The notes under the pieces were generated by a model. It ran no database searches and was not told the origin of the DNA. It saw nothing but the letters and a program-made list of their open reading frames with translations. The translations under genes were made by a program, and so were the position numbers. Shown here piece by piece: positions 37,378 through 45,291 of a stretch of DNA of 64,000 bases. Origin of the DNA: a virus; the IMG/VR virus record IMGVR_UViG_3300036770_006414, positions 1 through 64,000 of that record. The stretch is one strand, 5' to 3'. Within the stretch, counting starts at the first letter, position 1. Every line of letters starts with the position of its first letter.

Positions 37378-37815
37378 ATGAACGCATATATTTTGCGAGA
37401 GAAGTACGGTGTGCCAGAGGACTTCGATGGTCTCGGCAGCTACATCGCAGAGAACCACGCGGTATCCTTCAAAATAGAGATGCTCTCCGAAAACATCGAC
37501 AGCCGTATGGGCACAATGCCTAACTACCTTGTCAGCTCTCCCAAGGAGCGGGTAAGCTGGCTCAAGGCAGAAAACGACTTCGATGCATGGCTCATGGCTC
37601 GCGCTGCAACTGGCGACGATACAGTTCTAAAGGTCGGGGACCGAGTGATTGACATACGGCTTGTACATGGCAGAGTCGTTGCGGAGGAGTTCGAGGACGG
37701 TAAGATGTGGGTCGTTATACAGCCCGACGGTGCAGAGCGAGTGACCAAGGTCCTTATCGACGGGCGTATTACCCCTACCTGTAACTACAGACGCTGGAGA
37801 AAAGTAATCCAATAA
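37378..37815 (+). CDS. hypothetical protein with SH3-like GDxV module
   Basis: This 145-aa protein has a helical N-terminal part and, from about residue 80, a beta module VLKVGDRVIDIRLVHGRVVA that resembles those at 24074 and 26425. The end is basic (CNYRRWRKVIQ), suggesting nucleic-acid contact. Confidence 0.6.
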   Translation: MNAYILREKYGVPEDFDGLGSYIAENHAVSFKIEMLSENIDSRMGTMPNYLVSSPKERVSWLKAENDFDAWLMARAATGDDTVLKVGDRVIDIRLVHGRVVAEEFEDGKMWVVIQPDGAERVTKVLIDGRITPTCNYRRWRKVIQ

Positions 37816-37817
37816 CC

Positions 37818-37854
37818 GTCTGGAGGGGAAAGGTTGGTCCTCTCTCCTCCAGAC
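37818..37854 (+). promoter_or_regulatory. start-proximal hairpin (GGAGG family)
   Basis: GTCTGGAGG (37818-37826) pairs perfectly with CCTCCAGAC (37846-37854). The stem is followed by CTAAAT, the conserved spacer start of the tRNA-like elements, and the ATG at 37870 is 15 nt away. The loop contains AAGGTTGGTCC. Confidence 0.65.
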
Positions 37855-37869
37855 CTAAATTCATTTAAC

Positions 37870-38331
37870 ATGTTTAGCAAGAATTCATTGATCTACACAA
37901 TTCCATCCAACGGTCGCAAATCAGCCCTGTATGGCAAGATCATCGACGAGGATGGAGACAAGTTTACCGCCGAGCTAGTCGACGGGTCTGTTATATCTTT
38001 CTGCGGAGAAGGCCGAGAGTACATTAACGGCAACGTCTGGGAGGATACCCAGCCAACCGTCAGGCCAGCAACGGATGCCGAGAATCGGTATTTTATTGGT
38101 GGTCCTCTTGTATTCTTATCTGGGTTCATCACTCCCCTTCAACTTCACGCAATATATGTAGCATCCGACAGCGACTCACCTCTTGGAGAATCCCTGAAGT
38201 GCTTAACAACAATCCCAGATCCTGTAGAGGTTATTAACAGGATCATACTACAAATCGACGATGAATACCCAGAGGAACAAATAGCCCTAAAGCTACTTGA
38301 GCTGGCAGCTTCATTACTCACACGCAAATAA
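37870..38331 (+). CDS. hypothetical protein
   Basis: This 153-aa protein has a beta-rich N-terminal half (SALYGKIIDEDGDKFTAELV) and helical C-terminal half (EEQIALKLLELAASLLTRK). Start ATG 37870 is set by the hairpin spacing. No family is recognised. Confidence 0.6.
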   Translation: MFSKNSLIYTIPSNGRKSALYGKIIDEDGDKFTAELVDGSVISFCGEGREYINGNVWEDTQPTVRPATDAENRYFIGGPLVFLSGFITPLQLHAIYVASDSDSPLGESLKCLTTIPDPVEVINRIILQIDDEYPEEQIALKLLELAASLLTRK

Positions 38332-38341
38332 CATACACAAC

Positions 38342-38701
38342 ATGTTCTTTATCGTAAAGCCTACGGGCGTATATCAAGCTAGAATAGTAGACTCTGGGCT
38401 CAGGCACTTCGAGGTTGTTAAAATCATCAAGGGCAAGGAGGTTGGTCCCCCCGAAAAGGTAACGAAGTTGTACAGCCTCGAGGAGGCTTGCAATAGCTGG
38501 TGGCTTCGTTATGCTGAGCGCTCGGTTGTTTATTGGAGGGGAAATCTGGTGGCTTACATGCAGCTCGGCTATTTGGAGTCTGGTCGCTTCGAAGCCCACC
38601 TGTTAACCGAGGCGGGGATCGACGTGATACTCGACGAGAGCGAAGTTATATCTTCGAAGCAGGACCTTTTCACTAGGCTCACGAACGAATTATTTTTCTA
38701 A
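38342..38701 (+). CDS. hypothetical protein, tandem paralogue C
   Basis: This 119-aa protein shares with the next gene MF(F)IV(K/H)P(T/N)G, then (K)LYSLEEACNSWW, a GxxVxYM core, and AHLLTEAGIDVILDE. The tandem copies follow each other by 20 nt. The fold is probably alpha/beta; no motif indicates activity. Confidence 0.65.
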   Translation: MFFIVKPTGVYQARIVDSGLRHFEVVKIIKGKEVGPPEKVTKLYSLEEACNSWWLRYAERSVVYWRGNLVAYMQLGYLESGRFEAHLLTEAGIDVILDESEVISSKQDLFTRLTNELFF

Positions 38702-38720
38702 ACGCACTAAATCAAATCGT

Positions 38721-39080
38721 ATGTTTATTGTGCATCCGAACGGCATCTTCAAAGCCAAGTTAAAGGAGTCGACTCCAGAGGGACTTGTTGTTGAAACAGA
38801 AAAAAAAGACGGTCCTTATTACGGTGGCCGCTATCTGGTACAAAAGGTTTACTGTCTCGAAGAGGCTTGCTACCAGTGGTGGCGCTTATTCGCAGCGCAC
38901 GAAGTTGTCATTATTGATGGGAAAATTGTGGAATACATGCGGCTATCGGAGTCTCATTCTGGCGAATTTTTTGCCCACCTGCTTACATCTAGTGGAATCG
39001 ATACCACTTTAAAAGACGAGGATACCATTAACTCTGCTGCGGTTCTTTTTCAAAAACTCAAAAAAATATTTTTCGCATGA
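38721..39080 (+). CDS. hypothetical protein, tandem paralogue D
   Basis: This 119-aa protein has the same length as the preceding one: MFIVHPNGIFKAKL, VYCLEEACYQWWRLF, GKIVEYMRL, AHLLTSSGIDTTLKD. Nearly all Trp and Gly positions are kept between copies. It ends in a 4-nt overlap with an exported protein gene. Confidence 0.65.
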   Translation: MFIVHPNGIFKAKLKESTPEGLVVETEKKDGPYYGGRYLVQKVYCLEEACYQWWRLFAAHEVVIIDGKIVEYMRLSESHSGEFFAHLLTSSGIDTTLKDEDTINSAAVLFQKLKKIFFA

Positions 39081-39388
39081 AACAAATGATTTTTGTCGCA
39101 ATCTTTGCATCACTGACAGCTTCCGCGCAGTATAGCGTCATTCAAATTTGCGGATACACTCAGCCAATTGTTAGCCTTGACAACTGCGAGGTAAACACGC
39201 TGCCCACCGAGATAACGATCCCCTGCTTAGGGTTGGTTATTTGCGACTTGGTCTCCGACAGCCAAGTAATCGATGGGGCGCTGTATACTACATGGAATGG
39301 CGACGGCGTTACAGCTACACAGACCCGCAGCGAAGGGGGATTCAAAATGCTGATCGACGACAACGGCTGCAGGATTGTTATTCAATAA
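39077..39388 (+). CDS. small exported protein with several cysteines
   Basis: This 103-aa protein has a signal peptide (MKQMIFVAIFASLTASAQ, probable cleavage after SAQ) and a mature beta-rich domain with five Cys (ICGYTQP, DNCEVN, IPCLGLVICD, NGCRIVIQ), suggesting disulphides in the periplasm. It may alter the envelope during infection. No family is recognised. Confidence 0.6.
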   Translation: MKQMIFVAIFASLTASAQYSVIQICGYTQPIVSLDNCEVNTLPTEITIPCLGLVICDLVSDSQVIDGALYTTWNGDGVTATQTRSEGGFKMLIDDNGCRIVIQ

Positions 39389-39399
39389 TCGCAAAAACC

Positions 39400-39603
39400 A
39401 TGGAAGGTAAAAGATTGTATAACCACCCATGTAATAGCAGGTGGGTAATGGATATCGATGAATTCCAAGAGCTTGTCGAAGAAGGGACAATAACCGACGA
39501 AGACGGCCAAGGGTACTGGACAAAGGGTGCGCTTTCATCTAGGGACGACGTATTCGATACCCCACAAGAGGACGCAGACGGGGTTGTTTGGTTTAACAAG
39601 TAA
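39400..39603 (+). CDS. small acidic hypothetical protein
   Basis: This 67-aa protein begins MEGKRLYNHPCNSRWVMDID and is otherwise acidic (FQELVEEGTITDEDGQGYW). It is predicted soluble and is not recognised. It ends just before the sixth tRNA-like element. Confidence 0.55.
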   Translation: MEGKRLYNHPCNSRWVMDIDEFQELVEEGTITDEDGQGYWTKGALSSRDDVFDTPQEDADGVVWFNK

Positions 39604-39609
39604 CCCACA

Positions 39610-39650
39610 CCCAGCGATGGTCGCAGGCTGGTTCGACTCCAGCCGCTGGG
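39610..39650 (+). other. tRNA top-half-like element T6
   Basis: The outer stem CCCAGCG (39610-39616) pairs perfectly with CGCTGGG (39644-39650). The linker ATGGTCGCAG contains the GG. The T-arm is GCTGG, loop TTCGACT, CCAGC (39627-39643) and adjoins the outer stem without a gap, giving exactly the 7 + 5 bp of a tRNA acceptor/T-arm stack. The spacer CTAAATAAATTTTC (14 nt) leads to the ATG at 39665. Confidence 0.7.
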
Positions 39651-39664
39651 CTAAATAAATTTTC

Positions 39665-40606
39665 ATGAATTACACAAAGATCAACATGGCCGACCACAAC
39701 GGGGTAGAGGTAGAGGACCTCCCGAGCTGGGGGGCTATCGACACCTCGGGGTTCACGAAGTTCAGGAGAGCCCCGTTCTCTAACGGCAGGTTCTATTTCA
39801 ACTCCGTCGATCCGTTCTTTTACAGCGGCCTTACTAACCCGTTGGGGAGGGTAATGGACAAACGACACCTGCATGCTGCAGCCATCAGAGCTGCCTACGA
39901 GGGAAGGGATACTCAATTCGAGTGGGAGGTGGCGGCCAACTATGGGACGATGTTCCATCTATTGGTTGGACTCCACGAGGAGGGAGCGCTTCAGTTCTCC
40001 TTCGAAAACGCGGACTGGGAGGGGGTGCTTGACTCGTTTGTTGAGGAGTACCGTTACTATGACTTCAGAAGGGTCTGGAGGGATCAGGTGCGCAATGACT
40101 TTGCCGCCTACTTCCAATGGAAAAAAGACTTTTCGGTCAGAGTACTCAGCACCGAGGTCATGGTAAGCGACAGACAGAATGCTGTCGCGACTCCGCTTGA
40201 CATAATCTGCGAGATGATGTTTGGTAGGAAGAAGATCTATGCCAACGTGAACATCAAAACAGGGGACCATGCGTTCACGGAGGATAACCTCCTCCAGATT
40301 GCGTGCGAAGCCCACCTCTGGAACAAGACCGAGGGAAAGCCCTTTAGCTTGTCTGGATCCTTCTGTTGGAGGCCAAAGAAAAGGAACCGAACGCCAGGTG
40401 CGTACGAGATGAGCAAGAATATGTGCTTAAAAACGGATACAGAGCTAACCGCCAGAATAGAATATGTCTTATATTCGGCCAAGCTGCTCGGGCTCAACAA
40501 GCCCAGCGGCAATATTGTAAGATACCATGGCGACCAAAACGAGTGGCGGGTAGAGAAACTCACCCCCGCGCAATGGTTGCAAGAATGGCAGAGCCTAGGT
40601 TTGTAA
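39665..40606 (+). CDS. putative PD-(D/E)XK (RecB/Cas4-like) nuclease
   Basis: This 313-aa protein has a pattern like phage RecB-family exonucleases: NYGTMFHLLVGLHEE, then STEVMVSDRQNAVATPLDII and YANVNIKTGDHAFTEDNLLQ. This resembles the order H, D, (E/D)xK, Q of the PD-(D/E)XK core, but the expected acidic residue before the Lys is Asn (NIK), so activity is uncertain. It starts the replication part of the block and shares TAATG with the next gene. Confidence 0.5.
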   Translation: MNYTKINMADHNGVEVEDLPSWGAIDTSGFTKFRRAPFSNGRFYFNSVDPFFYSGLTNPLGRVMDKRHLHAAAIRAAYEGRDTQFEWEVAANYGTMFHLLVGLHEEGALQFSFENADWEGVLDSFVEEYRYYDFRRVWRDQVRNDFAAYFQWKKDFSVRVLSTEVMVSDRQNAVATPLDIICEMMFGRKKIYANVNIKTGDHAFTEDNLLQIACEAHLWNKTEGKPFSLSGSFCWRPKKRNRTPGAYEMSKNMCLKTDTELTARIEYVLYSAKLLGLNKPSGNIVRYHGDQNEWRVEKLTPAQWLQEWQSLGL

Positions 40607-41037
40607 TGAGCTACTTAAAAGGAAAACAGGCGGAGGCGGACTTTGCGGTTCGCTTTCCCCTTGTACGGTGGGCAACTACCGAGGAAGATACGAGACTCCA
40701 TTTCGATGGGGTCTTTTTAATATGGGATCGGGAGGTTCGGGTTGATATAAAGAGCCATCGATCTACCAATCGCGGTGAGGGTCCTGGTGAGTTCGCCTGG
40801 GTAGAGCTTATCAATGTTCGGGGCGAACGGGGGTGGCTCTTTGGGCAGGCCGATGTTATTGCCTTCCAATACAATGACCTGTGGCTTCTCGTCGAGAGGG
40901 AAAGGCTGGTTGATCTGGTCCTAGGTACTATCGAGGCGAAGATATCCAAGGAGCCTTTTTGCTTATACAGGCGCAATAACAGGAAGGACCTCATCGTTAT
41001 GCTCCCGTATGATGAAATTAAAAAAATCGCAACATGA
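40606..41037 (+). CDS. putative PD-(D/E)XK-like nuclease or resolvase
   Basis: This 143-aa protein contains HFDGVFLIWDREVRVDIKSH: an Asp followed about 11-14 residues later by VDIK, the spacing of PD-(D/E)XK enzymes such as small resolvases. The remainder is alpha/beta (GWLFGQADVIAFQYNDLWLL). Start ATG 40606 shares TAATG with the upstream gene. The substrate is unknown; a role in recombination or replication is likely from context. Confidence 0.55.
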   Translation: MSYLKGKQAEADFAVRFPLVRWATTEEDTRLHFDGVFLIWDREVRVDIKSHRSTNRGEGPGEFAWVELINVRGERGWLFGQADVIAFQYNDLWLLVERERLVDLVLGTIEAKISKEPFCLYRRNNRKDLIVMLPYDEIKKIAT

Positions 41038-41498
41038 TGACCATCAAAAAAGCTAAGGAGTTATACGGCGACAAGACTGTTGCTGTGTATCAGTTTGCTC
41101 TTTCGATTGGAGCAGATATGTCGATCTTCAAAGAGGAGATTGACATACTACCGCCGCCGAAGATCGATGACGCCTTCGTTCGATCGTTCCTTTCCAAATG
41201 GCCTACGCCCAAGGTTACGGGGCTGAGCTACGCCGTGGGCGGACAGAAGGCCGAGGTGAAGGCTAGGTTTGTTAATCTGCTCAAGAAGTGGGGTAAGATA
41301 ACGGACACAGAGTTCAGTGAGGAGCTGGCGCTTTCTGCTACCGACATGTACCTAGCCCAACAGAAGAAGGAGGGATGGAAGTATACGCAGAAGGCATACA
41401 ACTTTGTCCTGCGGGGGGAGGTAAGCATGCTTGCTTCCTACATGGAGCAAATTGCCAACGGGGAGGATACCACACAAAAACGGGGGTTCTATATATGA
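41034..41498 (+). CDS. hypothetical protein of the replication cluster
   Basis: This 154-aa protein is helical (AKELYGDKTVAVYQFALSIG, VKARFVNLLKKWGKITD). It lies between the nuclease genes and the deaminase, coupled by 4-nt overlaps on both sides. A helicase-loader or replication-accessory role would fit position but no motif supports it. Confidence 0.6.
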   Translation: MMTIKKAKELYGDKTVAVYQFALSIGADMSIFKEEIDILPPPKIDDAFVRSFLSKWPTPKVTGLSYAVGGQKAEVKARFVNLLKKWGKITDTEFSEELALSATDMYLAQQKKEGWKYTQKAYNFVLRGEVSMLASYMEQIANGEDTTQKRGFYI

Positions 41499-41881
41499 TG
41501 AACGAAGAGTATTTTATGCGCATAGCCTGGGCTGTTGCTTCTGGTTCTCAATGCAAGCGAGCCCAGGTTGGTGCTGTCATTGTCGACGAGCAGAGGAGAA
41601 TAGTGAGCACTGGCTTTAACGGCCAGCCCCGCGGGGTTGATAACAACTGCGAGGACTGCGAAGGTAATACGCTGCCAACGGTTATCCATGCCGAGATGAA
41701 TGCCATACTCTTCGCCTCCAGACCTTTGACTGGTTGCACCATGTATGTAACACACAGTCCTTGCAGCCGATGTTCTGCATTCATTATGCAGACGGGCCTC
41801 AAGGAGGTTGTTTACGATATTCCTTACAAACAAAACAGTATACTGACCAATGCTAGAAGAATTGATAGACCACATGCATAG
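41495..41881 (+). CDS. dCMP deaminase
   Basis: This 128-aa zinc-dependent deaminase converts dCMP to dUMP. HAEMNAILFA holds the zinc His and catalytic Glu, and PCSRCSAFIMQTG the two zinc Cys. The N-terminal KRAQVGAVIVDEQRRIVSTG is also typical. dUMP would then feed ThyX. The start at 41495 gives an ATGATG and a 4-nt overlap with the upstream stop. It overlaps the helicase gene by 32 nt. Confidence 0.88.
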   Translation: MMNEEYFMRIAWAVASGSQCKRAQVGAVIVDEQRRIVSTGFNGQPRGVDNNCEDCEGNTLPTVIHAEMNAILFASRPLTGCTMYVTHSPCSRCSAFIMQTGLKEVVYDIPYKQNSILTNARRIDRPHA

Positions 41882-43028
41882 GGTCAAGAGGGGAGAGGAG
41901 AGAGGTATGGTCCTCTACGATCACCCCGTTGGCGCTGTGAGCAAGCTACAGAAGATGATCAGCTTCGGACCAGGCAGGTATCTAATTATGGCGGGGCCTC
42001 CTGGTACTGGTAAGACCAGCTATATAGATACCCAGTTCGTACTAAAGCCTATACTGGCATGGATACACAGGGGCGCAGCCTGCCCCAACTATATTTATAG
42101 GAGCATGGAAAGATCGCCCCTCGATAAGATAGCAAAGCTGGTGAGCGCTATCATCCAGGTGGACCAAAAGATTGTGCTTGACCCAAAGATACTGCTTGGC
42201 TTTAGTAATGCCAGCAGATTGGTTACAGACGACGACATAGCTTTGGTATCGCATTACAGGGATTACTTCGAGGTAATAAAAAAGAACCTGGATATAATCC
42301 CAGGCAGTGCGAGTCCCAAGCAGGTCCTCGACTATGCTGTGCGCAAGGCTCAGTCGCGGGGTAAGCTGTGGAGTACCAAGGGGCGCAGTGCTCTTGTAAA
42401 CAACCAGGTCGCGGGAGAGCTGAACCTCAGCGAGGTAATTGGGGGTGTCGAGAAGTACTACATGGAAACCCCGTGGGGTAAACTTTACGAGGGGGCAAGC
42501 GTATTTATTCCTGACGACAAGAGCATCTACATCCACATTACCGACCATATTGGCAAGCTTGTCAGTGGGAACGAAAAGACTGTCCTTGATGAGCATTCCA
42601 ACAATATGGCTGGAACGCTCCGCGATATTTATAGGTACGGTGTAATCGATGTGTCTCAGCTTAACAGAGGCTTGTATGATACATACAGGGCTAAGAATAC
42701 CCTGCTGACCATCACGATGTCGGATCTTAAAGGAACGAATACGACGGCAGAAAATGCCGACATTGTACTCGGGGTAATAAACCCTGCGGCGCATCAGATT
42801 GAGGACTACGAGGGCTACAATGTTGGCTCGTTTATTAATCCAGAAACCAATGCGAGCCACTTGAGGGTTATTGTATGTGCCAAGAACTCCCAGGGTCCTT
42901 CTGACTTTAAGATAGGGGTTGCTTTCTGGGGAGAGAATGGGATGACCTACGAATTGCCATCGCCATTACATACAACAAATGTAGATGCGGAAAATACTAT
43001 CCGCGGGACCTATTGCGTTAAAATATAA
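41850..43028 (+). CDS. DnaB-like replicative helicase
   Basis: This 392-aa RecA-fold ATPase has Walker A GPPGTGKTS at residues 49-57, CPNYIYRSMERS after it (usual place of the arginine/glutamate motif 1a), Walker B-like IYIHITDHIG at about 226-235, and VIDVSQLNRG as the Q-loop with the sensor Gln. DnaB helicases usually carry an N-terminal domain of about 150 residues, which is missing here, so this is a short phage form. With the primase at 44003 it would drive the fork. Confidence 0.82.
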   Translation: MLEELIDHMHRVKRGEERGMVLYDHPVGAVSKLQKMISFGPGRYLIMAGPPGTGKTSYIDTQFVLKPILAWIHRGAACPNYIYRSMERSPLDKIAKLVSAIIQVDQKIVLDPKILLGFSNASRLVTDDDIALVSHYRDYFEVIKKNLDIIPGSASPKQVLDYAVRKAQSRGKLWSTKGRSALVNNQVAGELNLSEVIGGVEKYYMETPWGKLYEGASVFIPDDKSIYIHITDHIGKLVSGNEKTVLDEHSNNMAGTLRDIYRYGVIDVSQLNRGLYDTYRAKNTLLTITMSDLKGTNTTAENADIVLGVINPAAHQIEDYEGYNVGSFINPETNASHLRVIVCAKNSQGPSDFKIGVAFWGENGMTYELPSPLHTTNVDAENTIRGTYCVKI

Positions 43029-43037
43029 AATTCGACT

Positions 43038-43718
43038 ATGTCTAAGTATTCTGTTTTCGGCCTCAATGTTGGGGCCAAGGTCCTGGGCCTAGAGCTCGGC
43101 CAAAGCGAGAAGGCCGTATGGCTGAAGGGTGAGTTTGGTGTTGGAGTGGACAAGTATGCAAAAAAGTTGTTCCTCTTCTACCCTAACAAGGTGGTAGAGT
43201 GGGCGGGGCGCAAGCCTGTTACCCACACCGAAGGCGACAAGGTTAACGCTGCCCGCAAGCGCTGGCGGGAGGATGTTATCACTGTTATTGCTTCTGCTTC
43301 CAAGCAGAGCAGTTCCGACCTTCTCAACAAGGTGCTTGCCTTGCACCCCAAGAGCCCCCAAGACTTTATTCGTATGGCCTTGGAATCGGCAGGAAAGTAC
43401 GAGGGTAATCTGGTCGATGTTTTCCTGGAGTGGCAGGCGAAGGACGGCAAAACGTTTCTCGGATTCCCCCGCGATAGCAGCGATGGCCTGTTTATCTGCC
43501 CAACGACCACCGACGGATGGCGCAGGGACGAGGACCGCAAGGGGCTGGTATACGTTAAAGACGGGCGACAGCATCCTTTTACCCGCGGTATTGGGTACAT
43601 GAAGAGCAAGCGGGCGCAGAAGCCAGACTTTGTAGCCGAGCCACGCGCAGAGCGGCCAGCACCCCCAAAATACACTCCGCCAGTCGATGACTATACGGAG
43701 GAGGATTTACCTTTCTGA
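43038..43718 (+). CDS. single-stranded DNA-binding protein-like
   Basis: This 226-aa protein's main support is the C-terminus: a Pro-rich linker (RPAPPKYTPPVDD) and the acidic hydrophobic tip YTEEDLPF, which resembles the DDDIPF tail of SSB proteins that binds partners. The N-terminal part has a strand-rich region with basic and aromatic residues (KLFLFYPNKVVEWAGRKP). It lies between helicase and primase genes. An OB fold is inferred. Confidence 0.6.
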   Translation: MSKYSVFGLNVGAKVLGLELGQSEKAVWLKGEFGVGVDKYAKKLFLFYPNKVVEWAGRKPVTHTEGDKVNAARKRWREDVITVIASASKQSSSDLLNKVLALHPKSPQDFIRMALESAGKYEGNLVDVFLEWQAKDGKTFLGFPRDSSDGLFICPTTTDGWRRDEDRKGLVYVKDGRQHPFTRGIGYMKSKRAQKPDFVAEPRAERPAPPKYTPPVDDYTEEDLPF

Positions 43719-43739
43719 ATGTTTTACGGTTTTTGTTGC

Positions 43740-43769
43740 GGGAGGCTCCTCTGGGGTCTCCCTTTTTTT
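43740..43769 (+). terminator. intrinsic terminator after the SSB-like gene
   Basis: GGGAG (43740-43744) and CTCCC (43758-43762) form the stem, with additional internal GC pairing, followed by seven T. It separates the helicase/SSB operon from the primase operon. Confidence 0.65.
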
Positions 43770-43788
43770 AACTCACGCATGAAAAAAA

Positions 43789-44046
43789 ATGGTTAGTAAA
43801 ATTGCAAAACAGATTACTTCAGTCAGACATTGTGACCTTAGCTTTGTGGGTACTAAATGTGTGGTCTTTACTTGCTCCTGCTCTCTGCTGGACGCCAAGG
43901 ACAACCTAAACGAAACAGGGATGGCAGTTCAGGAGATCGTCCCGAGGGGATGGGCGTTAATCGTTGGGGAGAATTATTCCCACAGGATTCAAAAGGAAGC
44001 AAATGAAAGATCATTACCAAATTTGGGAAAGGGCTATCGGGTTTAG
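43789..44046 (+). CDS. small hypothetical protein with cysteines
   Basis: This 85-aa protein has three Cys in the N-terminal half (VRHCDLSF, TKCVVFTCSCSLL). The C-terminal 44 nt overlap the primase gene in another frame. It has no signal peptide, so it is probably cytosolic. An upstream ATG at 43779 gives a frame of only five codons. Confidence 0.5.
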   Translation: MVSKIAKQITSVRHCDLSFVGTKCVVFTCSCSLLDAKDNLNETGMAVQEIVPRGWALIVGENYSHRIQKEANERSLPNLGKGYRV

Positions 44047-44950
44047 GCCTGAACTCAAGAAAAAGTACCCCAACCCATTCAGGGCCGACCGCCATGGGGA
44101 CTGTTATTTCGAGTGGGTTGGTAATTACCTACGGCTCAAGGACTGGGGTAATTCGTACTACAACGGCATTAATTGCTTTGATGCGGTATCTATTCGGGTG
44201 CTTGGTCACAAGATTGACGAGGCTGGCGATCCGAAGGAAAACTGGAATACCGTCATGGACTTTGTTAGCGGGGTGGACAGGTTTGATAAGGCCAATATTG
44301 TGGCTTCCGACGATTTTAAATACAGCCTGATCGCTTCCCCTCGGGACATGACCGACGAGGAGCTTATCTTTTATAGGCAGTTTGGAATAAAGGAAACCCA
44401 TCTAAGTGACGATCATGTGACGGGATGTGATTGGTATAAATACAACTCAAGGCAGCACCCAGAGAGTTTTACTGTTAGATACCCATCGGACCTGGCCTAT
44501 ATACTCTGGATGGATAACGATCGCAAGAAAGTCTACCGACCAAGGAACAAGGATCTGAAATTTACCACCGATACAGTATCTGATGATGTTTGGTCTTTTG
44601 GCAGCGGTGGGTTGGCGCTTGTTTTTGAAGGACACAAGGATGCCAGGGTGGCTTACAATCTGGGCTTTGGCAGCATCGGCCTACAGTCTTGTACTATTGC
44701 CCCCACGAAATTTACCGTTATGGCCCTCAAGCAGCGCTTCAGTCGAATCGTTTATGTTGGCGACTGGGATAATGCGGGCATAATAAACGGAGCGAAGGTG
44801 GCCGAAGCTATGGGTATAGAACAGCGCGTGTTTCCAGAGTACGTTAGGGACAAACTGATATCCAGGGGGCTGAGCGACCTGAGCGACTTGTATATAGAGA
44901 TCGGAAGGGAGAGATGTATTAAAGCATTGAATTATTTGATGAGCCTATGA
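44003..44950 (+). CDS. TOPRIM DNA primase
   Basis: This 315-aa protein has an N-terminal region typical of Bacteroidota-phage primases (YPNPFRADRHGDCYFEW, LKDWGNSYYNGINCFDAV) and a TOPRIM domain: LVFEGHKDARVAY with Glu209, and VYVGDWDNAG with Asp254 and Asp256 as metal ligands. No clear zinc finger is seen beyond two Cys. Start ATG 44003 is chosen because the preceding 13 codons of the open frame add nothing conserved. It would prime lagging-strand synthesis with the DnaB-like helicase. Confidence 0.82.
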   Translation: MKDHYQIWERAIGFRPELKKKYPNPFRADRHGDCYFEWVGNYLRLKDWGNSYYNGINCFDAVSIRVLGHKIDEAGDPKENWNTVMDFVSGVDRFDKANIVASDDFKYSLIASPRDMTDEELIFYRQFGIKETHLSDDHVTGCDWYKYNSRQHPESFTVRYPSDLAYILWMDNDRKKVYRPRNKDLKFTTDTVSDDVWSFGSGGLALVFEGHKDARVAYNLGFGSIGLQSCTIAPTKFTVMALKQRFSRIVYVGDWDNAGIINGAKVAEAMGIEQRVFPEYVRDKLISRGLSDLSDLYIEIGRERCIKALNYLMSL

Positions 44951-45291
44951 TAATCAGAAAGAGAGGGGGTGTGTACGTGGTAGATGGGGACCCCATGGAG
45001 CTTGATAAACTCGTGGACTTGGAGCTAACGCTGGAGGTCAAGGGGGGAAAGGTTCGCCCCAAGTCGGTGTCGGCTCAATACCGCCGCCTGCTATACCTCC
45101 AATGGATGCACAACCCAGTACTGCAAGAACTATTTGAGGACTTCGATGAATACTACCTCGCGGAGTTCAGTATTATTATTCACGAACAACTAGAAAACAT
45201 CAATGATCTACGCTTTAACGGGATTGACCTACACGGGCAAGACGACAGTTGCAGAAATGATATCCAAGGAAACTGGCTACAGGATGGCTAG
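44947..45291 (+). CDS. hypothetical protein
   Basis: This 114-aa protein has a short beta-rich N-terminus (GGVYVVDGDPMELD) then helices (VSAQYRRLLYLQWMHNPVLQ). It overlaps the primase by 4 nt and the kinase-like gene by 89 nt. The last 30 residues lie within that overlap and look less ordered (LHGQDDSCRNDIQGN), so the useful part may end earlier. No family is recognised. Confidence 0.55.
   Translation: MIIRKRGGVYVVDGDPMELDKLVDLELTLEVKGGKVRPKSVSAQYRRLLYLQWMHNPVLQELFEDFDEYYLAEFSIIIHEQLENINDLRFNGIDLHGQDDSCRNDIQGNWLQDG

Noticed and set aside
31430-39651. Complete tRNA genes at the TTCGAYT sites
   Set aside because: Upstream of each T-arm there is only a short linker and the outer stem. No D-arm or anticodon arm can be formed and no 3' CCA is present, so they are not called tRNA.
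42042-42860. Leftward open frame of 272 codons opposite the helicase
   Set aside because: It is antisense to the well-supported DnaB-like gene and shows no domain pattern; it is a shadow of that gene's codon use.
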